A program made the translations under genes and the position numbers. Below the pieces are notes generated by a model, which was given only the letters and a program-made list of their open reading frames with translations, was not told the origin of the DNA and did not search any database. This document shows, piece by piece, positions 11,801 through 21,952 of a stretch of 64,000 nucleotides of DNA. Location of the stretch: contig OX377201.1 in the NCBI GenBank assembly GCA_947396885.1, positions 24,467,923 through 24,531,922 of the forward strand. Reading direction: 5' to 3'. The DNA comes from Heligmosomoides polygyrus polygyrus. Its lineage: Eukaryota; Nematoda; Chromadorea; Rhabditida; Heligmosomidae. Positions within the stretch are counted from its first letter, which is position 1. Each line of letters starts with the position of its first letter.

Positions 11801-13395
11801 CGTCGTAGACAAGGTGTCTGTCGTCGTCAGCAAGCTAGAGAGTCATTGCATCATGTTAGTGGTGACAAGTTGGATTGGAATGGAGTGCTTGGGAACTCAC
11901 TGGGTGCAGCTCGACTTCTGGGAACATCCTGGGCGGCAACGAGAGTCGATGACGTTCAATTAACTCATTCATGCGGGAGCAGGCTAGTCGGGCTGTTAGA
12001 ATGTCGTCGACGGGCATCTGTTAATTGGTGTTAGGAATCATAATTTAAGAACTAGAGAGATAATGGTGAAGCATGCTGGAAAGCTTGGAAATCTGACAGC
12101 GAAATTTCCATAATCAGTTAACTGGCCGTGAGACGTCTTATAGACAGTTTCTGAATGATATATCCGCTAGCGGTCCAAATAGGTTGGGGGGTAAACATGT
12201 TCGCAGGGGATATACTCCTTAGGAAGGCACGTGTGTCCAATTACATCAGAAACGGCCTAGCTCTTAGTTTACTATAGGAGTAGAACACGATACTGCTGCA
12301 TAAAATTGTCATTTTCGTGCAGCACAAAACGTTCCGCAGGGCATAGGACACCTGGAGACCCCTGCGACCCTTTTTCCGTGGACTCCACTGCCTTGCGCAT
12401 GTGTGTTACTAAGTGCTTGTTGGAGGAGAGGAAGTTCAGTATGATATATAAAAGGCTGAAGCACACTGCATTAGGCTCGGGTGGGTTCACACTGTATGAA
12501 TGCCTCATATTTTTTCCATTCTCAGATGATTTTTGTTTCGCTTATTAAACCGTCTTTCCAGATGTTGTTTAGAAGATTGGCAGAAATTTGCAGGCAGGCT
12601 TGTTTGAGAAAATAGACATGTTATGAATATGGAAACGGGTCCCACATTTTTTTGTTCCACGGATAAAGATAAAAACATACCCTCACTGACTGTATCTCGG
12701 TTTTACAGAAATGCTCAACCCTGCTTCCTTCGACAAGGATGCATGTAAGACCTTTGGTTACTGCAGAAGTGCTCGATTTTATTATATAACGAGGAGTGTT
12801 TAAAATTTATAGAGTATATTTTTTTCTTCTAACGGTGTAGAGGGAAAATGTCATGTCAATGTCCCCAACGTAGACAAAAAAAACATTTAAATGAAAATAC
12901 AATTTTTTTCCATACAGGAGTGCGCAATTCTATCACACTTCTTATATGGAGGTGGACTTCCGCTACGGAAGCGAGGTATTCTATTTCCGATTTCCGAGAA
13001 TTGTAGGGGTTTTTGAAAAGCTAATAGTGCACCAGAAAACATAGGAGACTGCGATTTTCAACATTAAATCGCAGTCTCCTATGTTCGGACTTTCGTCGAC
13101 TTTCAGCTTTTATGTGTTCCAGCTGGTTCGGACTTTCGTCGACTTTCTGCAAGAAGTGAATCCCACACTTGACCTTGGTTCGGTCTCAACGACCCTCTAG
13201 TGCTGATAGGGTAGAGAATAAAGAACTGGAAGAGACTAACAAGATGGATGATCCTATCCCAAGCCAAAGGCAGTGTAGCAAGTAAAGTCAGCAAAAATGA
13301 GACTTATTATTGGATAATGCACATACCTTCTTCAGTACTTCTAGCTGTAGGTCGTATGGAAGATTAAAGAACGGGAACTCTTCGAGAGACGTCAT
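5820..13395 (-). CDS. F-box protein, nematode FTH/DUF38-like, six exons
   Basis: Proposed exons, all in phase 0: 13395-13327, 12017-11901, 11834-11742, 10517-10293, 9642-9517 and 6041-5820 (stop CTA on the plus strand at 5820-5822). They give about 283 aa. Exon 1 carries the F-box start (FPFFNLPYDLQLEVLKK), exon 2 continues it (DDILTARLACSRMNELI), and exons 4-6 look like the divergent C-terminal region of C. elegans F-box proteins, ending CRRSFEYVALEL and then an acidic tail. F-box proteins recruit substrates to SCF ubiquitin ligases through Skp1. The start is chosen as the first ATG downstream of a TTTCAG acceptor at about 13413, probably a spliced-leader site. Intron sizes are 1309, 66, 1224, 650 and 3475 bp. 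The last intron holds two mariners, intron 4 a MITE, and introns 1 and 3 other repeats. An extra exon in the last intron cannot be excluded. The F-box call is firm; the DUF38/FTH call is tentative. Confidence 0.75.
6179..8325 (+). mobile_element. Mariner transposon, inactive, hosting a second mariner
   Basis: The terminal inverted repeats begin TTAGGTTGGTGCATAAGTTC at 6179 and are mirrored at about 8298-8325. TA duplications flank at 6177-6178 and 8326-8327. Without the inner insert the element is about 1.25 kb, the usual mariner size. The transposase begins near 6346 (MAKQFIPTEKHIRHV). After the insert a long frame (7553-8248) carries TGDDKWI, QHDNARPH and YSPDLAP. The third catalytic aspartate of the D,D34D triad, expected in a SDY context, reads FGY (GGT at 8060-8062). 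There are also frameshifts in the N-terminal half. It lies inside the last intron of the F-box gene. Confidence 0.92.
6616..7509. mobile_element. Foldback mariner nested in the outer mariner
   Basis: The ends TTAGGTTGGCAACTAATTTC (6616 onward) and its reverse complement (to 7509) are flanked by TA at 6614-6615 and 7510-7511. The element is palindromic: about 355 bp at each end (roughly 6616-6970 and 7155-7509) are inverted copies of the same mariner transposase 3' half. The right arm reads THPPYSTDLAPSDYHIF on the plus strand. The left arm reads QQDNARSHVTN and YSTGCAPND on the minus strand. About 185 bp separates the arms. It cannot encode a full transposase and would fold into a long hairpin. 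Confidence 0.9.
9709..9838. repeat. Small palindromic MITE
   Basis: It starts GGCCCGGATTCATCAACCGC and ends with the near-exact reverse complement (GCGGTTGATGAATCTGGCC), with arms of about 27 bp over 130 bp. It lies in intron 4 of the F-box gene. The same terminal motif bounds a larger element at 32.7-33.6 kb, and one end occurs alone near 10970. Confidence 0.75.
11375..11398 (+). repeat. (AAAT)n LINE-like tail
   Basis: An ATAAATAAATAAATAAAT run follows about 600 bp containing an open but unrecognised plus-strand stretch (10783-11262). It looks like the 3' tail of a plus-strand non-LTR element in intron 3 of the F-box gene, but no retrotransposon protein motif is visible in front of it. Confidence 0.35.
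13040..13083. repeat. Perfect 18-bp inverted repeat
   Basis: CATAGGAGACTGCGATTT at 13040-13057 and its exact complement at 13066-13083 enclose 8 bp. A 22-bp direct repeat (GTTCGGACTTTCGTCGACTT and two more bases) follows at 13083-13104 and 13126-13147. It lies in intron 1 of the F-box gene. Confidence 0.8.
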
Positions 13396-14025
13396 TGTGT
13401 AATAATGGTAATCTGAAATATGAGCCATTGGAAACGTAACAGATCGGTAAAAAAGGAGCAGATAAGCATCAAGTGTTGGAAGCGATGAATGTGTTGCCTT
13501 CAAGCACCGAAGGAGTATGAAATCAGCCGTCGGTCTAAGGATAGCTACAGCACAGTTACTGAAGTCGGCGAGGTCAGTGCTGACCTCTCCTCACCTCCAT
13601 GTCGCCGCTAGGAGGGCAGAGTGCAGCCTCTCAGAACCTGCCAGTACCGCAGGCCAACATTGTCACCGCATGCTCGCCTCTAAATGAAAGAGCCGAACTG
13701 TGTGGGTCAACCTTAACGAGCCCGATTCGGTGCTGTGAGAAATTCAAGGAAAGTTGTCGACCTAAACACATTATTTACAAACAAATATTTCGACTGCTTC
13801 TATTTGAAAAGGAAAGTGGGTAAAAAAGAATTAAGAGTAAAAGGAGTACAATAAAAATCAATTAAGAAATAAGAACAATTAATAACAATAGGTGATTACT
13901 TTTTTAAAGTAGCAGCTAACCGATGATCCTTTTTCCTTTTTAAAGTATTCTTCAAAAGTTAAGAGGCAAAACGAGTATTTTATAGCTTTAACTTCATATT
14001 TATCTTCACTTATATCATTTTTAGG
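13396..14025. other. Upstream region of the F-box gene, no gene seen
   Basis: This should contain the promoter of the minus-strand F-box gene. On the minus strand a likely trans-splice acceptor (CATATTTCAG) ends at about 13413, 17 bp before the ATG. No other gene or repeat is recognised here. Confidence 0.4.
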
Positions 14026-14640
14026 GTGCATGTAGCGCAGTCGGAGGAGGTGCTAGATGTCGCGTCACCCCATACCAGGTATGGTTGGCCTGGGCGGATT
14101 TCCCGCCCAGGCCAACCATACCTTCCATCCCTCCGGGGTCGGTGAATTGGTACCAGACCTGTCTGGGAAGGATAAAGCGCTGACTTGTCCATCGGCTGGC
14201 CACCGCTAGTATTGTATGGCAGAAAAGCATTCAAACCGCCTCCACAGCATCCCGTGGGAGTAGAATGGGTGGCGCATCCCAAAATGGATTGAGTAACACC
14301 GTCCTTTATCCTTCTATTTAGACAATTATTAGGATAAGGATAAAGGATAGAAGACGGCGTTATTCAATCCCTTTTGGGATGCGCCACGCATTCTACTTCT
14401 ACAGGATGTCGTGGAGGCGACTTGAATGCGTATTTGGCCATACAATGACTTGCGGTGGCCAGCCGATGAACAAGTCAGCGCTTTATCCTTCCCAGACAAG
14501 TCTGGTACCAATTCACCGACCCCGGAGGGATGGAAGGCTTGGTTGGCCTGGGCGGAACATCCGAACCAGGAACCAGTTATCGGGTGCCCGCGACAGTCAG
14601 CGCCTCCTCCGACTGCGCTACACGCGCCCCTCAGTCTTCT
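14026..14640. mobile_element. Inverted pair of tRNA-derived SINEs (foldback)
   Basis: Two copies of one about 300-bp unit meet near 14332. The left copy runs on plus and the right copy on minus, with heads outward. Both heads carry a tRNA A-box-like TAGCGCAGTCGG (14033-14044 plus, 14620-14609 minus). The minus copy also has a B-box-like GGTTCGGAT at about 14570-14554. The body includes a shared block around 14150-14200 / 14460-14520. The left copy contains an additional near-perfect palindrome at about 14081-14122 (GGTATGGTTGGCCTGGGCGG and its complement). Both copies are diverged. Confidence 0.7.
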
Positions 14641-14839
14641 TTAAGTTAAAGAAACAGCAATCTTCATATTCTACGAATTTCTATTAACACAGGTTTTCGA
14701 CCTGCAACTTTAGAGCCTGATTTTTTGGGAAAACTTTGCCTTGGAATAGTACAAAATTGTAAACTATTACAAAGCTGGTTTTGTGCGCTTCCTCACTGTG
14801 CTTAATATAGCTTACCACAGCAGATTTTGTAGGCTATAA

Positions 14840-15325
14840 ATGGACTTGTCAAGGCAGCAATTTCGGCAGATTTACTTCTACGAGTTCAAGCTCGGTCGTA
14901 CTGCGGCGAAAACAACTCGAAACATCAACCAGGTATAGGGCCAAGGAAATGTTAATGAATCCACGGTAATGCGCTGGTTTCATAAATTCCGTCGAGGTGA
15001 ATTCGATCTTGAGGATCAGGTCACGGACGTGGCCCTAGCCTTGATGCCAACGAGTTGAAGACCTTGGTGGAAGCAAATATACGTGTGACCGTTCGAAAAC
15101 TTGCGAAAAAACTCTACGTAAGCAAATCGATTGTTAGGAAACATCTGCGGAAAATTGGAAAAGTTAGATAAATGGATACCACACGAGTTGAAAGGCCAAA
15201 ATCGCCGGTTTGAAGTGTTGTCAGCGCTGCTTCTTCGCAACAATGGCGATCCATTTCTCGACCGTATAGTAACTTCTGACGAGAAATGGATTTTCTACGA
15301 TAACCGGCTACAACTGGCGCGGGAA
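14840..15325 (+). pseudogene. Truncated mariner transposase
   Basis: The reading starts MDLSRQQFRQIYFYEFKLG near 14840 and continues, with frameshifts, through a WFHKFRRGEFDLEDQ helix-turn-helix linker, ELKTLVEANIRVTVRKLAKK, an RKHLRKIGKV block and TSDEKWIFYDNR, which includes the first catalytic aspartate. The coding match stops at about 15320, where SINE head sequence is joined. Nothing of the second half of the transposase is present. Confidence 0.85.
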
Positions 15326-15392
15326 ATCCGAACCAGGAACCTGGTATCGGGTGCACGCGACAGTCGCGCCTCCTCCGACTGCGCTACACGAG
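15317..15392 (-). mobile_element. SINE head fused to the truncated mariner
   Basis: On the minus strand an A-box-like TAGCGCAGTCGG (15386-15375) and a B-box-like GGTTCGGATTTCCC (15334-15321) are spaced as in a tRNA. They match the head of the inverted SINE pair at 14.0-14.6 kb. Only the tRNA-related head remains and it abuts the mariner coding region directly. It is not a credible functional tRNA gene because the stems do not close well. Confidence 0.65.
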
Positions 15393-15700
15393 CCCATATA
15401 CAATTATTAATGTTTATTATTTATAATAATTTTTATCATTTTTAATACTTATGAGTGAGAGCGAAGTGGTAGATGACCTGCGCTTAGCTTTATGCGCATG
15501 GTTAGATGTGTCTGATGGTGATATGTAAATACAAAGTATTAAGCTTCCGTGAAATTAATCTCCGTTTTGAGGTATGTATAAATAAATAAGTTTTTTCACC
15601 CTAAATCGCTTTTCTCAGGAGAAATCATACATACCGTTCGGTAGGTTTTTTCCTGCTCTTCCAAAAAACATACGTGGATGTCGCTCTAATTTTCTTATCC
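15393..15700. other. Short unassigned AT-rich spacer
   Basis: No coding sequence, repeat or RNA gene is recognised between the SINE head and the next mariner. Confidence 0.4.
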
Positions 15701-16735
15701 GACCTTTTCTAGGGCTCCGTAAAATCGTGAACCGTCGTGACTATCAAGTCGTCTGTCTGCTGTGCGAATTCAAATCGGGACAGAGGCATTCCGTAACCTT
15801 AGCAGCGCTTTTGGGGTGAAACGTACTTGCGAACGAACGGTGAGGCTCTGCGTCGAAAAATCCGCTTCTGGCTATTTGATCTCGAAGAAAAACCGGGTCA
15901 TGGGCGCAGGTCCTCGCTTGACGATGAAGTTTTGAGGAGAGCCGTCGAAGCAAATCCGGAGGCGAATACACGCACGTTGGCAGAGGACCTTGGCGTACAC
16001 CATACTACGGTAGGAGGACATTTGGCGAGAATCGGCAAGGTGAAGAAGACGTCGAAGTGAGTGCCTCACGAGCCGACCGATGTGCAGCGTCTGAAATGTT
16101 TCGACACTTGCTCCAACCTGTCGGTTCACTTAAAAAATGAGTATTTTGTAAGCCGGGTTATAACTGTAGATGAACAATGGAACCTTTTCGATAACAGGCA
16201 GCGGCGTCTTGTCTGGGCAGATAAGGATGCTCCTCGAACATCCTTTCCTAAGCGCGAACTTCACTCTAAAAAAGTTATGCTTACTTTGTGGTGGTGTTGT
16301 AAAGGTGAAATTCATTACAGCTTTTTGCAACCTTGCCAGGCAGCCACAGCAGAGTCTTCTTACTGTTGTAATTTAGTCCAGATGTACGAGAAGTTGCAAA
16401 AATTGTGGCCGGCAGTGGTGAATAGAGGAGGAGGCTCCTGTTGCAGGACAACGCGGGGCCACACACCTCACAAATCACTCGACGAAAATTGACCCATTTA
16501 GTATCGAAGTTCTTTCTCACCCACCATATTCTCCCGACCTTTTCTCACTGACTATCACTTTTTCCAAGCTCTCCAAGCTCTTGACTCTCAAAAACAATTC
16601 CATAATTTGACCGATTTTGAATGTGCCTTCCTTGATTTCGTTAATCCCCGTGAGCTCAGTTTTTATTTCAGAGGGTTAGATTCTTCTTTCTTCTTCTTTA
16701 TTTAGTTGGCAAATATATATTGACTTTGGTGGTTT
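15700..16735 (+). pseudogene. Second decayed mariner transposase
   Basis: Plus-strand frames encode the pieces in order. At 15827-16060 comes an N-terminal part with a RSSLDDEVLRRAVEANPEAN..AEDLGVHHTTV helix-turn-helix and IGKVKKTSK. At 16061-16492 follow PHEPTDVQRL, ITVDEQWNLFDNRQRR (first aspartate) and HSKKVMLTLWW. Further frameshifted pieces carry LLQDNAGPHTS and SHPPYSPDL, then a FNLTDFE-like C-terminus to about 16680. A stop at about 16058 and several frameshifts inactivate it. It is a different mariner lineage from the copies at 6-8 kb. Terminal repeats were not identified. Confidence 0.85.
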
Positions 16736-18243
16736 CTACTTCGACTAATAAAGTTGTGTTTGGCCTGAGTTGTTACAGTTTGAAGCAAGCGGTCCGTTTC
16801 TGTGGTTAGTTTTGCGACAGCCTAGTAGTAATGAGCGCTAAAATTTAGAAGCCACCCAACGATGGCCCGAATGTTGACAGGGTCTTTTTAGAAGCTAACG
16901 CATTTGAAATATCCAACAACTCAGCGCCGCTATCGACTAGGAATCGACTAGGACCGAACCTCAACGAAAAGCAAATGAGTAAGCCATGCACTCGACTGGT
17001 TCGCTGCTTTCAGCTCTCAAGCTGAAAGAGTTGTGAAGCCTGCAAGCAAGTCTGAATACGGAGCTTGGAATAGCTAGCATACCTGGTAGCTATTTCGAGC
17101 TAGCTAACAATCTTCTGAATCTTGCCCATCTACTTTGATTTCAGATGATGCTACATTAACATTCTTCTAGCAACATACGCCGTTTTTACGTTAATTTGGT
17201 CACGTTGAAAACTAAATTGGACGCCATTCAAGGAAAAAACTAGTAACAAAGATGTCAAATTTGATTTGAAATTTTTCTATTTGACGTGAAATGAAAGATT
17301 ATCGTTATTTCGAAAACTTGCCGGCTGGAGGTCGTAGGGCAGGCTGTGAAGTGCTTCCGGTATGCACATGTTCACAACGAACATTGCCTTTCAGCAACGT
17401 TCAACGGCGATAAAGGGCGTTGACGGATCCTTTAGTTGGACGAGCACTGACGCATTGCATTTTTACATGACGTCATCAAAGAGCAACTAAAGAATCAAAG
17501 ACGTCCAACGAATGCCGACGAATGACTGCGTTTTGCTAATTTAATTGTGTCGTTATTTGAGGCTTTGCCAAAACGGATTAAATTTACTTGCCCGCAACGG
17601 GTGTGGCACGGATGAGGTCTCGCTGATACTGTTACCTGTTACCGAAGTTTGAAAAAAATTGCGCGACGAAAATAGCAGAGTCTTTTTGAGGAGCCAGGTT
17701 GAAGTCAAAGAGGATGATGAGTAAATACCTGTACCAAAAACGGGAAATTCTGACCTTTTTTTGCAATCGAAAAGGGTGTTGGGGTCAGCAACAGAGAACG
17801 ATGGACAACAACAACGTGGTCGTTGATCCTACGGAGGTGGCAGCTAGTTATCTTGAGGTGATCATCTGCCCAACTAGTTCGGCTACGACGAACCATTTGA
17901 TGACGCTGAAGTGGCAGAGTTGTCAGAGTCGAAAGCACAACGATGTTTTCGAGAGCTGAAGAAAAATGCTAAGCGAGACAACCCCTGGTCAGTCAATAGT
18001 AAAAGGGTCGTCTTAGGCAGCTTGCACACAATCATCAAAGCTTCTACCTAAAAGTATCTTCGCTGAGGATGATCGTGAAAGCCATTAATGTCCTCTTCCG
18101 ATGAGAGATTTCAAAAAACGCTGAAGCATTTTAACGCTTAATGTTCAGAATAATAGAAACTTTATGTTCTACATGTTTCGCTATACGGTCGCCTCAAAAC
18201 TTGTTTTTAAATAGTCACAGGATCTGAAGGTGTTAAATTTGGT
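16736..18243. other. Unassigned intergenic stretch
   Basis: Short open frames only (for example 17699-17959 plus), with no recognisable motif, splice-supported exon or repeat. Confidence 0.35.
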
Positions 18244-18960
18244 ATTCTTCTTCTTCTTCTTCTCCCGAGCGTTTAGTCCCGCGCAGTCGCAGGGTCCGCT
18301 GTTCTTATGATCCGTCGCCACCTCATCCTATCAAAGGCGTCGTCTGGCATGGCGCCGACTTCAGCGAGATCTTTCTTGATGACATCCTTCCACCTTTTCC
18401 TTGGGGCTCCTCTCGGACGCTTTCCGGGTGCCTCGAAATCTAGGGCCAACCTTATGGGGTGATCCTCTGGTCTTCTGAGGACGTGTCCATACCACCTCAG
18501 GCGCTGCTCCCTCATCTTCAGCTGGATCGGAGCTGTCTTCATCACTGCCCTAACATCCTCGTTTCGCACCCTGTCCCGACGGGTCCATCCACAAGCCCAC
18601 CTGAGCATCCTCATTTCCGCCGCGTGCAATTGCCGCTCCTGCGCTTTACCTAGGGCCCAGCACTCACTGCCGTAGAGGAGGGCAGGCCTCACCACTGTTC
18701 TATAGAGCTTTCCTTTGAGTGTCCTGGAGCACCTACGGTCGCAGAGGATTCCTGTGGACTCCCTCCATTTGAGCCAGGCTGCGTTTATCCGTCCCCTGAC
18801 CGCCTGGTCCACACTTCCTTCCTCGGATAGGTCACTTCCGAGGTAGCGGAATTCTTCCACCTTCTCGATCGCCTCCCCTTGGCAGTCTAGGATCGGTCTA
18901 GTGCACTGCTCAGAGCTGATAAACTTGGTCTTCTTATTGGTATTGTTATGGTAGTGTTTG
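18244..18960 (-). pseudogene. RTE-type LINE, 5'-truncated C-terminal fragment
   Basis: A minus-strand frame at 18860-18273 (195 codons), extended upstream to about 18950, carries the RTE post-catalytic region: FRYLGSDLSEEGSVDQ, RGRINAAWLKWRE, TGILCDRR..TLKGKLYRTVVRP, YGSECWALGK, RMLRWACGWTRRDRVRN, LRWYGHVLRRP and KRPRGAPRKRWKDV. It ends in a (GAA)n tail at 18265-18246. The RT catalytic YADD motif is absent, so this is a 5'-truncated insertion. It is a different RTE subfamily from the copies at 3 kb and 47 kb, but close to the fragment at 50.4 kb. Confidence 0.9.
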
Positions 18961-19039
18961 GTGTTTTTAGTGTATGGTATGGTATTGTTTGTTTGAATCT
19001 AAAGTTTTTCGATCGTGTATGTGGGAACGTCTGACTGTA

Positions 19040-19745
19040 GTTGAATCTGTCGAAGACATGTTTACGAGGAATGGATGAGTTTCTGAGGCACCATTCTCGC
19101 TCAACGGAACGAACTTTTCCGAGTGTTCCAGCTACGTGTATCTGGGTATCTGGGTCGCGTAGTCAATATGGCCAACGCCTAGCACCAGAGCTGAGCAATA
19201 GGAAAGGAGCACTTAGAGAGCTTTCAAGAGCGTCGAAGAAGTCGCGAAGAAGACGAAGAACGTCCGACTCCGTGCCCAACTATGCGACTCCACTGTTCTT
19301 CCTGCCCTAGCATACGCCTCAGAGTCCTGGGTTAAACGAAAGCAGGATGAACACGCGATCAGCGTCGCGCAGCGTGGAATCGAGAGGACGATGCTCGGAG
19401 TGACACGACTCACGCAAGTGAGAGAAGGCCTCCGGAGTTCCGAGCTTCGCCGACGTTCGAAGATCAGAGACGCTGTCGCGTGGGCCAACTCGTCGAAAAT
19501 TAGGAGGGCCGGCCACATAACGCGCTTCGCAGACACCTTCTGGACGAGACCAGTCACGGACTGGATTCCGCGGGATGTCAAGAGAAAACCGGTGAGAGCC
19601 CTGAACGAACTATATGACGCTTTTCGTGTCCTTCGAGCGAAGAGGAACAATTGGCGCACTTTGGCACGCGAGAGGGGCGAATGGAGAAACAGCTGACGCC
19701 CGCTCGAGCAAATCGATGATTAACGGGACGACAGGTGATGCAGGT
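19040..19745 (+). pseudogene. RTE-like LINE C-terminal fragment, copy 1
   Basis: Frameshifted plus-strand frames carry a third RTE subfamily: MLGVTRLTQVREGLRSSELR, RSKIRDAVAWANSSKIRRAGH, then DWIPRDVKR..VRALNELYD and TLARERGEW (main frame 19391-19696). The upstream part resembles the RRKRAARGAFMSVEEVAKKT stretch of the copy at 55.4 kb. No catalytic RT core is present. Confidence 0.8.
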
Positions 19746-20100
19746 GAACAGAAACTACGGGCATACCGAATACGTACGTATCGCTATGTTGTGTTCGTTA
19801 TCATATGCTAACTAAGCCATTCAGTGGGATTGTTTTATAAACAGCGTTTTCTGATTGGATCGTGGGAGATGTCATCGTTCAGTGTCAAGCGTCGGGAACA
19901 GCCGGAACTCTCCGTTCGACGTAATGGTTGGGAACAGGTATGGGCGGAATGTTTGCTTTCTGTTTTCTGATTTTCTGCCCATTTTGGGCAATTATTTTCT
20001 GTGTTCTGGGAAATGACCAAAAATTGACTAGAAAACAGAAATAGAGCTGCGAACAAAATGACATCGTGGAGATCCTATTAAAAGATTCTAAAAGTATAAT
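19746..20100. other. Spacer between two RTE fragments
   Basis: No gene is seen. A GGAACAGCCGGAACTCTCCGTTCGACG-type stretch at about 19890-19930 is shared with 20785-20815, so some of this spacer belongs to the 3' flank of the same repeat family. Confidence 0.35.
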
Positions 20101-20104
20101 AGAG

Positions 20105-20560
20105 TCACTTATTCGACTCTCCCGTTCTTCCTGCCCTAGCATACGCCTCAGAGATCTAGGCATCGAGAGGACGATGCTCGCAGTGATACGACCCACGCAA
20201 GTGTAAGATGGCCTCGTAGTTCCGGGTTTCGTCGACGTTCGAAAGTCAGAGACGCTGTCGCATGGGCCAAGTCGTCGAAAATTAGGTGGACCGGCTACGT
20301 AATGCGATTCGCAGACACCCGTTGGACGAGAGCCTCACCGACTGGATTCCGCGGGATGTCAAGAGAACACCAGGACGCCCACCAACGCGTTGGTCGGACT
20401 TCGTGAAATTCCTGAACGAACGATATGACGCTCTTCCTGTCCCTCGAGTGAGTAGTATCCATTGGAGCACTCTGGCACGCGACAAGGGCGAATGAGGCGC
20501 CGCTAGCGCCCGTTTAAGCAATTCCGTGACAAGTGGGACGACCGCTGATAAAGGAGATTT
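20105..20560 (+). pseudogene. RTE-like LINE C-terminal fragment, copy 2
   Basis: The plus-strand frame 20286-20495 and its frameshifted upstream part repeat the same region as copy 1: DWIPRDVKRTPGRPPTRWSD, then FLNERYDALPVPRVSSIHW and TLARDKGE. The 3' flank to about 20790 is also shared with the copy at 55.2-56.2 kb. Confidence 0.8.
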
Positions 20561-21757
20561 GAAACGCAAAAGTGCAACAATCGTTTAGTCCATTAAAAGA
20601 AGAGATCGCAGCATGCACTCGAAAAGCTCGTCCCAACTTTTACCTGATTGATAGTGTAAATGCTGCTTATGTGAAGCATCAAAGTTAGAGTATATTTGTT
20701 CCTCACCACTGTTTTTGTCGCATCGTTTACAGTATTCGATTCATGCAAACAAAAGTTTTGCTATGAATCGCATAGAAATCGCGACAGCCGGAACTCTCCA
20801 TTCAACTTAATGTTTGGGACTTCGATTTTCAGTTCCTTTGAACAATGGTTCATTGTTCCGCTCAATGGTGTTCTGATGATGAGTGCGTTCATTGTCGTCA
20901 CACTGACACAGTAATATAGTATACGCAGCCGCACCGTCGCAGTAATGTATGTAGTATACGCAGCTGCGCCCCACACTTTCAGCTGACGGTTTGCTGGTGA
21001 CGAGATGCCAGTTGGACAACAAGGACCAAGAAGTGCTCGTTGTTGCCTAGAACAAGCAGCTTTTGGCGACTGCGACTATACGCGCTTCAGTCTAGAAGAA
21101 AATGAAACATTTTAAGAGCTAACAAATGGAGCGCAATTTCATTATATTGTAGATGTACTTTTTCACTTCAAACTGGAGACCTTTGTCTTTGAAATGAACA
21201 CTTTTCAAGAGCAAACATATTTGAAGTCAGATTAGATACTATACAGATGGGGCAAAATAGTTTTTCGCTTCAAAAAATTTTGCGAAATGCAGCGATGTCC
21301 CATTGCTTAATATGAAAATAATAGAGAGAAAAAATGAGAGGTGCACACTTTTTGAAGGAGCATATAATTTTTACTCATTTGGCGAAAATAAACTCCTAGA
21401 TAAAGTGTTCCAAGGAGAATTATTCGGGTGAAGACACTATGCAGTGCACTAGCCTAGAACATTGCTATATTCATTTAATTGATTGTGTAAATGCTGGTTA
21501 TCTAAACTTATGCAGTAGCGAATACGCTTTCATTCCATTACTTGAACATTAGAATGAATCGGGCGAGTGCACGGCGCAATCTCTCCCTATAACATCAAAT
21601 CGAATTCAATGGTCGTTAGTACTTAGCGTAATCCTATAACTGTAGCTGAACGCAAAAGGGTAAAAATTTTGTGTTTATTCAAGCAGTGTAGCTAGTCCAC
21701 TTAAGATGCTCTGCAAAAAGATTTTTCTTCAAGAAAATTTAGTCAAATGCTAGAATA
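20561..21757. other. Repeat-derived flank and unassigned sequence
   Basis: The part to about 20790 matches 55930-56170. Around 20916-20975 a GTATACGCAGC-type unit is directly repeated. The rest has no gene or recognised repeat. Confidence 0.4.
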
Positions 21758-21788
21758 TCCTACTATATATATTCGGCACGTCTGCGGC

Positions 21789-21952
21789 GCGCATGGCGAG
21801 CCGCAGACGTGCCGAACACGTCGGCGACCGCGCATGGCGAGCCGCAGACGTGCCGAACACGTCGGCGACCGCGCATGGCGAGCCGCAGACGTGCCGAACA
21901 CGTCGGCGACCGCGCATGGCGAGCCGCAGACGTGCCGAACACGTCGGCGGCA
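21789..21952. repeat. 41-bp tandem repeat, four units
   Basis: Units start at 21789, 21830, 21871 and 21912 with GCGCATGGCGAGCCGCAGAC and are nearly identical. As 41 is not a multiple of three, any translation shifts frame each unit, which argues against coding. Confidence 0.95.

Noticed and set aside
15317..15392. tRNA gene on the minus strand
   Set aside because: A and B boxes are recognisable, but the acceptor and anticodon stems do not close, and the sequence matches the head of a nearby SINE.
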